From Bradyrhizobium sp. CCBAU 51627 (GTDB lineage: Bacteria > Pseudomonadota > Alphaproteobacteria > Rhizobiales > Xanthobacteraceae): a DNA stretch of 54,603 nucleotides. How positions within the stretch are numbered: position 1 is the first letter of the stretch; every line of letters starts with the position of its first letter. The position numbers and the translations under genes are program-made. Below, one piece after another: positions 17,337 to 26,990 of this stretch. The stretch spans positions 1 through 54,603 of the forward strand of contig NZ_LBJG01000078.1 of the NCBI RefSeq assembly GCF_028128765.1. Direction: 5' to 3'. Under the pieces are notes generated by a model that searched no databases, was not told the DNA's origin, and worked only from the letters and a program-made list of their open reading frames with translations.

Positions 17337-18974
17337 ATGATGGCGAACGCCCTCGACATTTATAAGGCTCATCCGGCACGATCACAGCTCGATCAGAGAG
17401 CGGCACAATATGTTCGCATGTCGACACAACGGCAGCAATACTCGATTCAGAATCAGGCTGCTGTGATTGCAGCATACGCGCACGCCCATAGCCTGACGAT
17501 TGTACGGACCTACCGCGACGTGGGAGAGAGCGGCCTCCTCATCAAGAACAGGACCGGCCTTATCCAGCTCATCAAGGACGTTCAAACAGGGGAAGCCGAT
17601 TTTGGTCATATTCTGGTTTATGACGTGAGCCGCTGGGGCCGCTTTCAGGACGTTGACGAGAGCGCGTACTACGAATTCGTCTGCAAACAGGCAGGCATCA
17701 ATATCGTGTATTGTGCTGAGCAATTTGATAATGATGGCAGCCTGCTCTCCAGCATCATCAAGAACATCAAGCGCGTAATGGCAGCGGAGTACAGTCGTGA
17801 GCTTTCGACAAAGGTTCACGCCGCGCAATGCCGGTTCGCTCGACTTGGCTTCAAGCTCGGAGGTCGCCCTGGTTATGCTCTTCTGCGAGAGCTTGTCGAC
17901 CACAGTCAGCAGTCTCGCGGCGTGCTGAAGAACGGCGATCAGAAGTACCTCGCGACTGATCACGTCCGACTGCGACCTGGCATCCCCGCGGAAGTAGCCG
18001 TGGTGAAGTGGATCTTCGAGCGATTTCTGCAAGTAAAGTCGGAAGCGACTATCGCGGGGGAGCTAAACCGGAAGGAGATACTCACGAGCACAAGACGTCG
18101 GTGGTCGCGTGCAGCTGTTAACACGGTGCTTAGAAACGAGAACTACATCGGGAACCTGACGTTTAACCGTCGATCACGTAAGCTACGGCGGAAGTCCACC
18201 TGCAATCCTCCCGAGCTTTGGATCACCAGCGAGGGATGTATCGAGCCGATCATTGAACGCGATACCTTCCTAAAAGCAAAGAAGATCATTGAGGAACGGC
18301 GTGTCGACCTCAATGAAGAGGAGATGCTTGCCCGACTACGCAAAACGCTGGTCAAGGAAGGACGTCTGAGCTCTGCTATCATCGCCAGCACGGTAGGCCT
18401 TCCCTGCGCCTCCACCTATCAAACTCACTTCGGCAGTATGATGAACGTGTACCGGCTAATCGGCTACACTCCGAAGCGAAACTATGAATTCCTTGAGTCG
18501 CGTCCGCTGTGGGCCGAGCAAAAGGCCAAGCTGGGCTCGCAAATTGCCACCGTCATCAAAAAGGCCGGCGGCCGAACCGTCTCTCGGGCGGGTTACTTGC
18601 GCGTGAATGGATCGGTCAACATCTCAATTCGAGTCGCCCTCTGGTGCGGAAGGCAAGACCGCGCGCCGTACTGGTGCATCAAGCGTGAGGCACGCTTGCC
18701 TCACGGGTGGATTGCCGCGGCCAGGATGGCTGAGCATAACAAATCGGTGCTTGATTACGTACTGCTGCGGACTGGCCAGAAGGTAAAACGAACTATGACG
18801 TTTTCTGAAAGGGCTCGCATTCGCCGTGGAATAGCTCGGTTCGAAACGGCTAATGGTTTAGCACGAGGCATCGTCGAGCGAGCAGTAGAGGCGGACCGTT
18901 CCTCCCTAGTGTCTTCCGGTAATCTATCGAAACCAAAGCAGCCCGCGACCAAGACCCCTCATGCGCAGCGCTGA
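17337..18974 (+). CDS. Large serine recombinase (site-specific recombinase/invertase family)
   Basis: This 545-residue protein has an N-terminal resolvase domain at about residues 15-150 with the nucleophile Ser in AAQYVRMSTQRQQYSIQNQ, plus GESGLLIKNRTGLIQLI and LVYDVSRWGRF. A recombinase (DNA-binding) domain follows, with GGRPGYALLRE and AAVNTVLRNENYIGNLTFN. The C-terminal ~200 residues are an extension I cannot classify; I see no clear Cys4 zinc ribbon. I chose the ATG at 17337 for the GGAGGGAG site; another start at 17298 is possible. Such enzymes integrate or excise mobile elements, but no matching element boundary was found nearby. Confidence 0.88.
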   Translation: MMANALDIYKAHPARSQLDQRAAQYVRMSTQRQQYSIQNQAAVIAAYAHAHSLTIVRTYRDVGESGLLIKNRTGLIQLIKDVQTGEADFGHILVYDVSRWGRFQDVDESAYYEFVCKQAGINIVYCAEQFDNDGSLLSSIIKNIKRVMAAEYSRELSTKVHAAQCRFARLGFKLGGRPGYALLRELVDHSQQSRGVLKNGDQKYLATDHVRLRPGIPAEVAVVKWIFERFLQVKSEATIAGELNRKEILTSTRRRWSRAAVNTVLRNENYIGNLTFNRRSRKLRRKSTCNPPELWITSEGCIEPIIERDTFLKAKKIIEERRVDLNEEEMLARLRKTLVKEGRLSSAIIASTVGLPCASTYQTHFGSMMNVYRLIGYTPKRNYEFLESRPLWAEQKAKLGSQIATVIKKAGGRTVSRAGYLRVNGSVNISIRVALWCGRQDRAPYWCIKREARLPHGWIAAARMAEHNKSVLDYVLLRTGQKVKRTMTFSERARIRRGIARFETANGLARGIVERAVEADRSSLVSSGNLSKPKQPATKTPHAQR

Positions 18975-19206
18975 TCGAACGTAAGTACAAGACTTCCGCG
19001 AAGCAATGCTCTACAACCTGATCAGCTTGGCCACAGCACCAGCAGCACGTTCGCTTCATCCGCGGACGTGCTCTATGCGCCTGTTAGAGACTCAGCAGCT
19101 TTATCGTCGTGTTGAGCTAAACGGATGATCTTACGACAGCGGCCGTCGCAGGGATGAACTCGAACCCGGGGAAAATGAGTCTGCACGATGACGCGTCCCG
19201 CGCCAG

Positions 19207-19830
19207 TCAGCAGGCTCCCACCAGCTCCTTCTGCCGACCCGGGACGCCTTCGTGGGGTATTCCATGCCCAGATCGCCCGCGCCACCATGAGCGCGTCAGA
19301 CACGCCGATGATGTCGCCGACCCGATCGAGAGCAACCGGCTTCTCGTCTTCGCGACGAGGCCTGCCCGATCTCCAATCAGGCCCCTCGCCTCGATGAGAT
19401 CTCCCGGTCGCTGCACAAACGACAGCGCGACGCAATCGACGCCGAGTCGAAGGCCCAATTCTAAGTCCGCTCGGTCTTTTGGAGTAAGCGGAGACACATC
19501 CAAGATCGTCACAGGGAGATTAACGCCCTTGTGGTTGGAAGATTTTGCCGCCAACGATTACCTCAGCCTCGAGACTGTCGCGGAGCAGCGTCTTAACGTG
19601 AACGCACAGGCGACCATCGTCGATCAGTAGATCTTGGCCTAGGACGTTGGAAGCTAGAGCGGATGGCCTTCGGCTGAACCCGCCGCCATCGATGCGGTCG
19701 GCGGTTGGTTCCGCGCCCACCCGGTCGCGTCCTGCGCGAAGAGCCAAGTCGCCTGCCTCCAGCCCAAGCAAGACAGGCGGCAGGAGCGGTTCGAGCGGAT
19801 AAAGGACATTCGACGACCATTTTGCGCACG
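19207..19830 (-). pseudogene. Pyruvate kinase remnant
   Basis: The central part of pyruvate kinase can be pieced together across at least two frames. One piece is LLIDDGRLCVHV (about 19630) continuing into EVIVGGKIF. The next frame gives NHKGVNLPV, LTPKDRADLELGLRLGVDCVALSFVQRPGDL and EARGLIGDRAGLVAK. A third gives ALDRVGDIIGVSDALMVAR down to about 19260. The catalytic and C-terminal parts are missing or scrambled. It is a dead copy, probably of a second pyk gene, in a gap between the recombinase and the deacetylase. Confidence 0.75.
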
Positions 19831-19925
19831 ACATACCCTCGATGCGCCGAAATCCGGCGATGCCGATCAGATAGTCTGCCGAGCACCACGGGCCTCACCA
19901 ACAATCAAGGTCGCACTAACGCGCA

Positions 19926-20732
19926 ATGACAGAGTTGCGCCTGCCTAGATTAGCTTTTCGCATCGGCTGCGCTGGGCTGGCGTTGCTCGCCGGTACTGCC
20001 GTGACAGACGCCTCTAGCTGCAATCGGCGGGATGCGCTCGGCACGGCGCGGGTGCTCGCTGTCGATGCCGCGCTCTTCCCCCGGGTGGGGCTGAAGAACT
20101 TTCCAGAGACGCTTCCTTTGGCGGACTATGAAGTCGTCCTCACCTTCGATGACGGACCGCGGCCGCCGAACACGGATAAGGTGCTGGCTGCGCTCGCACA
20201 GGAATGCGCGCGAGCCACGTTCTTTCTGGTCGGCCGATCCTCGGCTGAATTTCCCGAGCTCGTGCGGCGTATGGCCGCCCAGGGCCACACCGTAGCGCAC
20301 CACAGCTGGTCGCATCCGATGATGTCGAAAATCCCGTTCGAGCAGGCGAAAGAGGACATCGAGCGCGGTATCGCCGGCGTCGAAATGGCGCTTAACGGTG
20401 TGTCCACCAAAATGCCCTCGACACCGTTCTTCCGGTTCCCCTACTTCGACGCGACACCTGCGACACTCGATCTCTTGCAGGCGCGCGGAATTGTCGTGTT
20501 CGGAGCTGATCTTTGGGCGAGCGATTGGGAGAACATAACTCCAGAGCGGGAGCTCACAATCCTGATCGAGCGGCTCAAGGCCGCTCGTAAGGGCATCATT
20601 CTGCTGCATGATGCGCAGACGCGGACGGCGGCCATGCTGCCTGCGTTCCTGCGGTACCTGCATCAGAATGGATATCGGATCGTGCATCTTGTGCCGGCTG
20701 CCGCCCAGAGGAGCGCTGAAGTACCCCATTGA
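19926..20732 (+). CDS. Exported polysaccharide deacetylase (CE4, NodB-homology domain)
   Basis: The product has 268 residues. A signal peptide covers about residues 1-30 (LAFRIGCAGLALLAGTAVTDA, cleavage near DASS). The NodB-homology domain begins near residue 70 with the metal/base motif TFDDGP (residues 73-78), then the zinc motif HSWSH at about 126-130, RFPYFD at about 174, and the histidine of IILLHD near the end. These are the five conserved CE4 motifs of enzymes that remove N- or O-acetyl groups from chitin, peptidoglycan or xylan. The signal peptide and length argue against it being nodulation NodB itself. It is a single gene with a weak ribosome site. Confidence 0.88.
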   Translation: MTELRLPRLAFRIGCAGLALLAGTAVTDASSCNRRDALGTARVLAVDAALFPRVGLKNFPETLPLADYEVVLTFDDGPRPPNTDKVLAALAQECARATFFLVGRSSAEFPELVRRMAAQGHTVAHHSWSHPMMSKIPFEQAKEDIERGIAGVEMALNGVSTKMPSTPFFRFPYFDATPATLDLLQARGIVVFGADLWASDWENITPERELTILIERLKAARKGIILLHDAQTRTAAMLPAFLRYLHQNGYRIVHLVPAAAQRSAEVPH

Positions 20733-20886
20733 CGTCCACGCGACGCACTTCCGCAGTCAAGGCGCGCGAGAAGTGTCGAAGATCAACTCGTGCGCGCCAA
20801 TGACGGCTTCTGACAACCTCGTGGCCTGATCGTGTTCGGTTTACGAGCCCTCGATTTGAAGCACCTGTTCCTGCGGGATCGGCAAT

Positions 20887-23358
20887 TCATGCCGCCTTGG
20901 ACGCCCTTGCGCCAAAGCGAACCAACAGCTGCCCCACCTCGGCGGATGGCCTGGCGCCACTGAACAAGAATCCTTGCACCTCGTTGCAGCCCTCGGCGCG
21001 AAGCCAATCGAGCTGCTCCGTAGTCTCCACCCCTTCCGCTGTCGTTGTGATGTTGAGGCTACGCCCGAGGCCCGAGATCGCCCGCACGATGGCCCCGCAA
21101 TCGGAGCGTTTCGCCAGATCCTTCACAAAGGAGCGATCGATCTTGATCTTGTCGAAGGGAAAGCTGCGCAAGTAGCTGAGGCTGGAATAGCCCGTTCCAA
21201 AATCATCCAGCGATATGGAGACGCCAAGCTCGCGGAGCTGGTGCAGGATCCCAAGATTTGCCTCCGTCTCCGCCAGAAACACAGATTCGGTGATTTCAAG
21301 CTCGAGCCGCGTCGGCGCCAAGCCGGACTTCGCCAGCGCTGAAATCACCACCTGAACCAGATTGCGGCTACGGAATTGAACCGGGGACAGGTTAACCGCA
21401 ACCTTGATCTCCGAAGGCCACTTTACCGCCTCGTTACAGGCATCGCGCAGCACCCATTCTCCGAGGGGCCCGATCAGTCCGATTTCCTCCGCAAGGGGAA
21501 TGAACTCGGCCGGCGAGATCATGCCCTTCTCTGGGTGCGGCCAGCGCAGAAGCGCCTCAAAGCCAGAGATCTTGTCGCTCGCGATATCAACCAGGGGCTG
21601 ATAGTGCAGCTCGAATTCGTGACCAGCAAAGGCACGGCGCAGATCAAGCTCCATCTCGCGCCGCCGCTGCGCCTGCTGATCCATCTCGCGCTCGAAGAAG
21701 CGATGCGTTCCGCGGCCATCCTCTTTGGCGCGATAGAGCGCCATATCGGCGTTACGCATCAGTTCGGCACTGGTCGTGCCATCGCCTGGTGACAGCGCGA
21801 TTCCGACCGAGGCACCGATAACGACTTGATTGCCGTCAATCTCGTAAGGCGCACTCAACGTCCTGATCAGGTCGGCCGCGAATTGGCTCACATGCGTCGG
21901 CGAGGTATCATCCGTGAGAATGATCGAAAATTCGTCGCCACCGAGCCGTGCCGCCAGATTGTTTCCGGCGACCCTGGACCGTAGCCGGTCGGCCACCTGC
22001 TCGAGCATGTGATCGCCGATGGGGTGTCCGAACGAATCGTTGACGTTCTTGAAGAGGTCAAGGTCGATGCACAGCACCGCGACGCGGTTACCTGCTGCAT
22101 TAGCCCTTTCAAGCGCCTCCCCGAGCCACTTCTGGTGGAGTGCGCGGTTGGCGAGGTTGGTCAGCCCGTCGTGAAGTGCCATATGGGCGATACGGGCCTC
22201 GGCTTTGCGCCGTTCGGTGATGTCGACCACCACGACCAGATACCCTTCGCGCCCCTCAATCATCAGGCGTCGCCCAAAGGTCAGCACAGAAATCTCAGTG
22301 CCATCAGCCTTGACATGGCGCCAGGGGTGTTCGGACTGATAGATATCGCCCGCGTCCCGCAGCGCCCGCGTATAGCTGACCCGCTCGTCGTCTGGCCAGA
22401 TCTCGTGAACTTTCATTCGCAGGAAGCTCTCGCGAGCATAGCCATAGTGCTGCACTGCTGCGTCATTAACCCTCACGAACTCCATTGTCTCGGCGTCGAG
22501 CGCCCACATCGGCATCGGATTGCTGTCGAACAGCAATCTGAACGAGGCATCCCGGCGCTTGAAGGACGTAACGTCGGAAATGACCACGGACACGATGTCG
22601 CCGAAGGCGCTGAGGCGCAAGCGCAGGCTCTGATCACCGTATTCGATCTCGAACTGGTCACCGAATTCATTCGCGACCGCGGCGCCCAACCGCTCTATCA
22701 TCTCATGCGAACAGAGCAGATGGTCTGAGTTGCTGAGGCGCTGCCACAACAGGCTGCCCTCTTCCACACCGAGGAGCCTTGCCCCTGCCTCGTTGTGGTG
22801 CACAACTTGAAAATCAAATGGTCTGCCTGCGGGATCGCGAACGGTTGACAGGGAGACGACGCCATCGTCGGTCTTGCAAAAGATTGCATCGATCAAATTG
22901 TATTCTGTAGCCCGCTCGTTGACATAGACGCCGACCAGTGTACCGCCCCAACGCGATAAGGTCGGCAGAGCCAGCACGTCGTAGGTCCGTACCATGCCGT
23001 CGTGCACGCAATGAGCGGTTGCCAGATAGGGATGGTTGTTTGCAATCGCATTTGAGGCCGTCCCGGTGAGGGCTGTCGCGCAGTCCGGACGCAACGCATC
23101 CAGCGGAATGTCCCAGCGGGCATCGCCCAACCAGTTCTGCACATAGCGGCCAGTGCGCGAAACCGCAAACGCGCCATTGTCACACCGGAGCAGCACAAGA
23201 TGATCGGCAAGCCGCCCAAGGCTCCCCAGCAGCACATTTTCGTAGCGGGGAAGCGTCTCGCCGGGCTTGAGCGCAGCCTGCCACTTTCGCCGCAAGACCG
23301 GCATGTCATTGAACAGCCTCGTATCCCATACCGCGGATTGCTCGTTGGCAGCACTCAT
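20887..23358 (-). CDS. PAS-GGDEF-EAL cyclic-di-GMP signalling protein
   Basis: This cytosolic protein has about 823 residues. An N-terminal sensory part of ~270 residues looks like two diverged PAS/GAF-type units. It is followed by a clear PAS domain (about 275-390: FRLLFDSNPMPMWALDAETMEF), a GGDEF domain (about 400-555) and an EAL domain (about 570-815). The cyclase motif is intact (RLGGDEFSI), but the inhibitory RxxD site just before it is replaced (AGNN), so product inhibition is probably lost. The phosphodiesterase half keeps FEALLRW, AVNLSPVQF, ELEITES and SLDDFGTGYSSL. A GTG at 23370 is an alternative start. No membrane segment is seen. Confidence 0.93.
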   Translation of the reverse strand: MSAANEQSAVWDTRLFNDMPVLRRKWQAALKPGETLPRYENVLLGSLGRLADHLVLLRCDNGAFAVSRTGRYVQNWLGDARWDIPLDALRPDCATALTGTASNAIANNHPYLATAHCVHDGMVRTYDVLALPTLSRWGGTLVGVYVNERATEYNLIDAIFCKTDDGVVSLSTVRDPAGRPFDFQVVHHNEAGARLLGVEEGSLLWQRLSNSDHLLCSHEMIERLGAAVANEFGDQFEIEYGDQSLRLRLSAFGDIVSVVISDVTSFKRRDASFRLLFDSNPMPMWALDAETMEFVRVNDAAVQHYGYARESFLRMKVHEIWPDDERVSYTRALRDAGDIYQSEHPWRHVKADGTEISVLTFGRRLMIEGREGYLVVVVDITERRKAEARIAHMALHDGLTNLANRALHQKWLGEALERANAAGNRVAVLCIDLDLFKNVNDSFGHPIGDHMLEQVADRLRSRVAGNNLAARLGGDEFSIILTDDTSPTHVSQFAADLIRTLSAPYEIDGNQVVIGASVGIALSPGDGTTSAELMRNADMALYRAKEDGRGTHRFFEREMDQQAQRRREMELDLRRAFAGHEFELHYQPLVDIASDKISGFEALLRWPHPEKGMISPAEFIPLAEEIGLIGPLGEWVLRDACNEAVKWPSEIKVAVNLSPVQFRSRNLVQVVISALAKSGLAPTRLELEITESVFLAETEANLGILHQLRELGVSISLDDFGTGYSSLSYLRSFPFDKIKIDRSFVKDLAKRSDCGAIVRAISGLGRSLNITTTAEGVETTEQLDWLRAEGCNEVQGFLFSGARPSAEVGQLLVRFGARASKAA

Positions 23359-23370
23359 CACACGCCCCAC

Positions 23371-23786
23371 TGACCTAAGTTTCCTGCCCGGGCGGCATCA
23401 AATCTAGCTTGGCTTAATTCACCCTTAAACGGACGGCGCGGTCATGCTGATCCATAGCGGAGCCTTTCGCGTCACGCGTGACCGTCTTTTTCCTCACGAC
23501 GCAGGAAATCCGCGACGAGCAGCCAGAATACGACGAAAATCGGTTGTCGGTGTCAGGATGACGACGAGAAGCTTCGCACGATGGTTTGAACCTCTACGAA
23601 AGAGCGCTCTACAACCGAGCGCAATTTTTTGTCGGTGTCCGATTTGTACGACGACCATTTGCCGACAGGCGCAGGCGACAGCAAATCCGCAATGTTGATT
23701 GTCCTTGAATGGCGTCCCAGGGAGATGCGCGGTAACTAAGCGCATGTTAAACAAATGTGACGGCTGCCATCGCGAGGAGGGCACGC
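23371..23786. other. Promoter-bearing gap, no supported gene
   Basis: About 415 bases separate the divergent PAS-GGDEF-EAL and zinc-ribbon genes. The short open frames here carry no recognisable motif. The stretch presumably holds the promoters of both genes. Confidence 0.45.
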
Positions 23787-23981
23787 ATGAAAAAGAGTGA
23801 TGTGACGTGCTCGGAATGCGGTGCCGGCTTCCGCCGTCTTGAGCTTACGTCTGAACGTGGCATCCAAGGAAGCTACCACTGCCCTGCTTGCGGCACGCTG
23901 ATCGAAGAGCTCAGAGCGGCTCCCCTCGTGCTCTATCGCTTGACCGTACAGCCTTCCATGAAGGCGATCCGCAATCAATAA
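23787..23981 (+). CDS. Small zinc-ribbon protein
   Basis: The product has 64 residues. Two Cys-x-x-Cys pairs, CSEC at about residues 8-11 and CPAC at about 32-35, form a classic zinc ribbon around GFRRLELTSERG. The C-terminal ~25 residues have no clear feature. I chose the ATG at 23787 because GAGGAGGG lies just upstream; an earlier start at 23757 lacks such a site. The function is unknown; proteins of this shape often bind nucleic acid or a partner protein. Confidence 0.75.
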   Translation: MKKSDVTCSECGAGFRRLELTSERGIQGSYHCPACGTLIEELRAAPLVLYRLTVQPSMKAIRNQ

Positions 23982-24578
23982 CGCCGTCTCGGTTGGCCCG
24001 CCCCTGACTAAGGAGCTTGAGTGGGTTGCTGTCAGATCCCGAGATCAGCGCGACCGTTCCCCGAAGCCGCAAACAGGATCCTTGGCGACCTTCGAAATGA
24101 TGACGCCTTGAACGTGTTGGGCGCGATCAGTCTCCGGCCTCTGCATGGTCAATCCAACCACAGTATGGCGTCTCAGGTATAGCAGCCGCCTGACTAGCGA
24201 TCACCGTGCGAAACAGGCAATTCCCGGCGCCCTGCGCCACGTGCGCATCCTGTCAGATTACAAGCGCGCTTGATGTTCGAAACTGTCTCCGACTGTCTTC
24301 GAAAGCCACATTGCGCCCCGAAAAGCGTGGGGGCGCCCCCTTCTACGGTGCTGGCCCAAATCCTGCACCGCCTCTCCGCGTCCAAGAAGTTTTGCGGCGG
24401 GACCAAGTTGAGAGTCGCGTTTGGGCCTCATTTCGTCAATCGACAATACGGTTGCCGCACCGGAGGTCTTCTGTCTGCACCCCACTGGGAGATCGAGAGA
24501 CGCTCCTGCTAAACCGTTTCCCAGCACCGCCATTGCTTCTCACCTCCTCACGGTTACCAGCTCACAAGGCGTCAATAC
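23982..24578. other. Gene-free stretch
   Basis: About 600 bases between the zinc-ribbon and DUF3422 genes. Short overlapping open frames exist on both strands, but none shows a known motif, a good ribosome site or support from neighbours. Confidence 0.45.
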
Positions 24579-25904
24579 ATGATCGATGAAATGGATCTGC
24601 GAACCTTCACACCACATCCTCAACGCCACGCTGTACTCGGCGAAGTGCACGCGCGCCCTTTCACGGGCCTTGTCTCGCCCGTCAGCGTAATCCATTTGGC
24701 TTTTCTTGCGCAGGGTGAGGCGGCCACAAGCGATCGCTGCCGGTTTATCGATTTTTGCCTCGAACGCAATCTTCCACCGCCTGAGCAATCGGCGAAACTT
24801 CATCAGATTGTCATCGGGCCCGCTACGCTGCGCTGGGAGCAGCATTCGGAATTTACAACATTCACTTGGATCTGGACTAACGCAAATGGTCCTGCCGAAC
24901 ACCAATTTGACAAAGTTGATGGCACTGTCCGATCGCTGATCCGCGCATTGCGGCAGACCGGACAGTTGCTAGTTGCGATCAGGTTAGAAGTGGAACGGTG
25001 CGCCTCGCCGACCAAGCGCGCCGAACAGATTTTTGACAAGAACAGCCTGGCCATGGTTGCCACAAAGAGCGGCGCAGGCGTTGCCGCCTCAGACTTCCGC
25101 GTGGACGAAAAAGGCTTCACGAACATCCTCGTCTGCGACCACGGCTTGACATCGCACGATCTCGGAGCGCTGGTGCAACGGCTCCTGGAAATCGAGACTT
25201 ACCGTCCGTTGGCCCTCCTTGGCCTGTCGGCGGCCCTTGAGCTTGCACCGTCTGTCGATCGCATCGACCGCCGTCTTGTTGAGGCGCTCGAAAAAATGCA
25301 AAGCGGTGAGGGGCTGCAGTTCAACAACCATCTGCTTGCCGAGCTGACGGGGCTGGCCGCCTCCTTCGAAAAAGGCGCCACCGGCAGCCTGTTTCGCTTC
25401 GGCGCCAGCAGGGCCTACAACGAGCTGGTCCAATCGCGACTGTCCATCATTGAAGGCAACGATGTCTCGGGTTATCCAACCTGGTCGTCGTTTCTGGCGC
25501 GCCGCATGGCGCCCGCAATGCGAACCTGCGCGACCGTAGAGGATCGTCAGGCCGCTCTGTCGGTCAAGCTCGCGCGTGCCGCCGATCTGTTGCGAACCCG
25601 TGTCGACGTCGAAATCGAACGACAACATCGTGACCTGTTGCAGGCCATCAACGAGCGCGCGAGACAGCAACTTCGGCTGCAGTGCACGGTCGAAGGATTA
25701 TCGGTCGGGGCGATAGGATATTATGTGGTCAGCTTGTTTAGCTATCTTGCCAAGGGCGCGCATGACGTCGGACTGCGAGTAGAGCCCTCGTTCCTGACCG
25801 CAGCCTTCGTGCCGATCGCAGTCGGCGTGATCTGGCTGGTGAGTTATAATGTCCGAAAGCGGCACCTCAAGCACGACGACGCGCCCTCGGTCGCCTGCGA
25901 CTGA
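24579..25904 (+). CDS. DUF3422-family membrane-anchored protein
   Basis: The product has 441 residues and the DUF3422 hallmark near its N-terminus (RHAVLGEVHARPFTGL, then SPVSVIHLAFLAQGE), with WEQHSEFTTFTW near residue 85. The middle is helical and charged. The C-terminus has two hydrophobic segments, at about residues 378-396 and 408-428, separated by a short loop and followed by a basic tail, so the bulk is cytosolic and held on the inner membrane. The family is widespread in proteobacteria and its role is not established. It is a single gene with a convincing terminator downstream at 26000. Confidence 0.9.
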   Translation: MIDEMDLRTFTPHPQRHAVLGEVHARPFTGLVSPVSVIHLAFLAQGEAATSDRCRFIDFCLERNLPPPEQSAKLHQIVIGPATLRWEQHSEFTTFTWIWTNANGPAEHQFDKVDGTVRSLIRALRQTGQLLVAIRLEVERCASPTKRAEQIFDKNSLAMVATKSGAGVAASDFRVDEKGFTNILVCDHGLTSHDLGALVQRLLEIETYRPLALLGLSAALELAPSVDRIDRRLVEALEKMQSGEGLQFNNHLLAELTGLAASFEKGATGSLFRFGASRAYNELVQSRLSIIEGNDVSGYPTWSSFLARRMAPAMRTCATVEDRQAALSVKLARAADLLRTRVDVEIERQHRDLLQAINERARQQLRLQCTVEGLSVGAIGYYVVSLFSYLAKGAHDVGLRVEPSFLTAAFVPIAVGVIWLVSYNVRKRHLKHDDAPSVACD

Positions 25905-25999
25905 AGTTCCTTGACGGAATCAGTGCGTCCATCCTGCGAAGCTCGCATGGTCGTGGTACGACGCTGCCGCAAGATCGCGGCCGGCTCCTGCGCAAGGTA

Positions 26000-26034
26000 A
26001 TGCTCGCCCGGACTAACGGGGCGAGGCATTTTTG
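26000..26034 (+). terminator. Rho-independent terminator after DUF3422 gene
   Basis: AATGCTCGCCC at 26000-26010 pairs with GGGCGAGGCATT at 26020-26031 with a single bulged G, and the stem runs directly into a run of five T. The orientation fits termination of the rightward DUF3422 transcript about 100 bases after its stop. Confidence 0.7.
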
Positions 26035-26828
26035 CATCGGGTCAGTCGCCGTTGCGACGGCTGGGACGGGACCAGATCAGGCTGGCCCTCACCTTCCTCG
26101 TCGGCGAAGAGGTTGGCGAAGATAGTGAGACCGAGATAGTCGCGGTAGACAAGAAATATTATTCCGATGGACATCATACAAATAAAATTAAATGTCATGC
26201 AAGAACATCGGGTGACGTGTCTTGTCTCCCTTAGCTTTTGTCTGATCACCTGATGAAGCCGTGCCATCGGTGTACTAATCCGCTGCTCGGGGCGGGTGAA
26301 GGGTTTGCAGCGGCTTCTGCGATAGTACGAGGCGCCGATGCGGGCGACGTATTTGCAAAGTTTCGTTGGGTGAGATGGCGGATTTTTGCGGTTCAGGCCC
26401 TGGCGGATTTCGTAGAGGCATTGTCGCTTCATGCGTTGCCGCACGGGCGTGTCTTGGCGCGGGACGCAGACCTGCATGTGGCCGGTGACCGGGTTGTAGC
26501 GGTTCTTGCCGTAGTCTGAGAGGCCTGCGCAGGTTTCGCTTCCGGTGCCGCCGACCCGGAATGTTCCGGAGGTGTAGACGCTGCTGGCGCTGACAGTGCC
26601 GGATATTTCAAGCGGCGCGTTGGGGCTTACCATCATTGGATTGCTCGTATAGGAGCGTTCGGGTATAGGCCGCTTCGCCCTGAGTTGAATCCGCGCCGGC
26701 ATTTCAAGCCGAACCTTCTCGCCAAGCTCCGTCAGGGCCGTCGACCAGCGGACAGGGCGTCTCCCCAGGCATCGGCTTACGTTACACGTCCGATCCACCG
26801 TCGCTGAGACAATTAGGCCGGTAGACAT
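26013..26828 (-). CDS. Uncertain open frame, possibly a small membrane protein
   Basis: This is a 271-codon leftward frame that could start at 26828. The frame itself opens much further upstream, but that part is antisense to the protease-nuclease gene and cannot be trusted. The reading contains NRYNPVTGHMQVCV and, near the end, a hydrophobic segment (FICMMSIGIIFLVYRD). I recognise no family and see no ribosome site. The last part overlaps the terminator of the DUF3422 gene, which argues against it. It may be non-coding. Confidence 0.25.
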   Translation of the reverse strand: MSTGLIVSATVDRTCNVSRCLGRRPVRWSTALTELGEKVRLEMPARIQLRAKRPIPERSYTSNPMMVSPNAPLEISGTVSASSVYTSGTFRVGGTGSETCAGLSDYGKNRYNPVTGHMQVCVPRQDTPVRQRMKRQCLYEIRQGLNRKNPPSHPTKLCKYVARIGASYYRRSRCKPFTRPEQRISTPMARLHQVIRQKLRETRHVTRCSCMTFNFICMMSIGIIFLVYRDYLGLTIFANLFADEEGEGQPDLVPSQPSQRRLTRCKNASPR

Positions 26829-26990
26829 ACCAGAAAATATCAATCTATACTGGCACTCGATATTTTGCCGTTGGTCGGCTCCGGTGATGGGCTGGAATGT
26901 CTTGCGCCGCCAGGACCGGATTCCGTCGAGATTTTTTGTTGCATCAACTTGCACTGCGCATGCTCTGTCATTTCTTGAGGGATTTTCAGA

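Noticed and set aside
19140..19170. T-arm-like GGTTCGAGTTC on the minus strand
   Set aside because: The flanking bases do not pair into a five-base T stem and no acceptor or anticodon arm is found nearby.
19926..20732. Nodulation gene nodB
   Set aside because: The CE4 motifs fit, but the signal peptide, the length and the absence of other nod genes argue for a general exported deacetylase.
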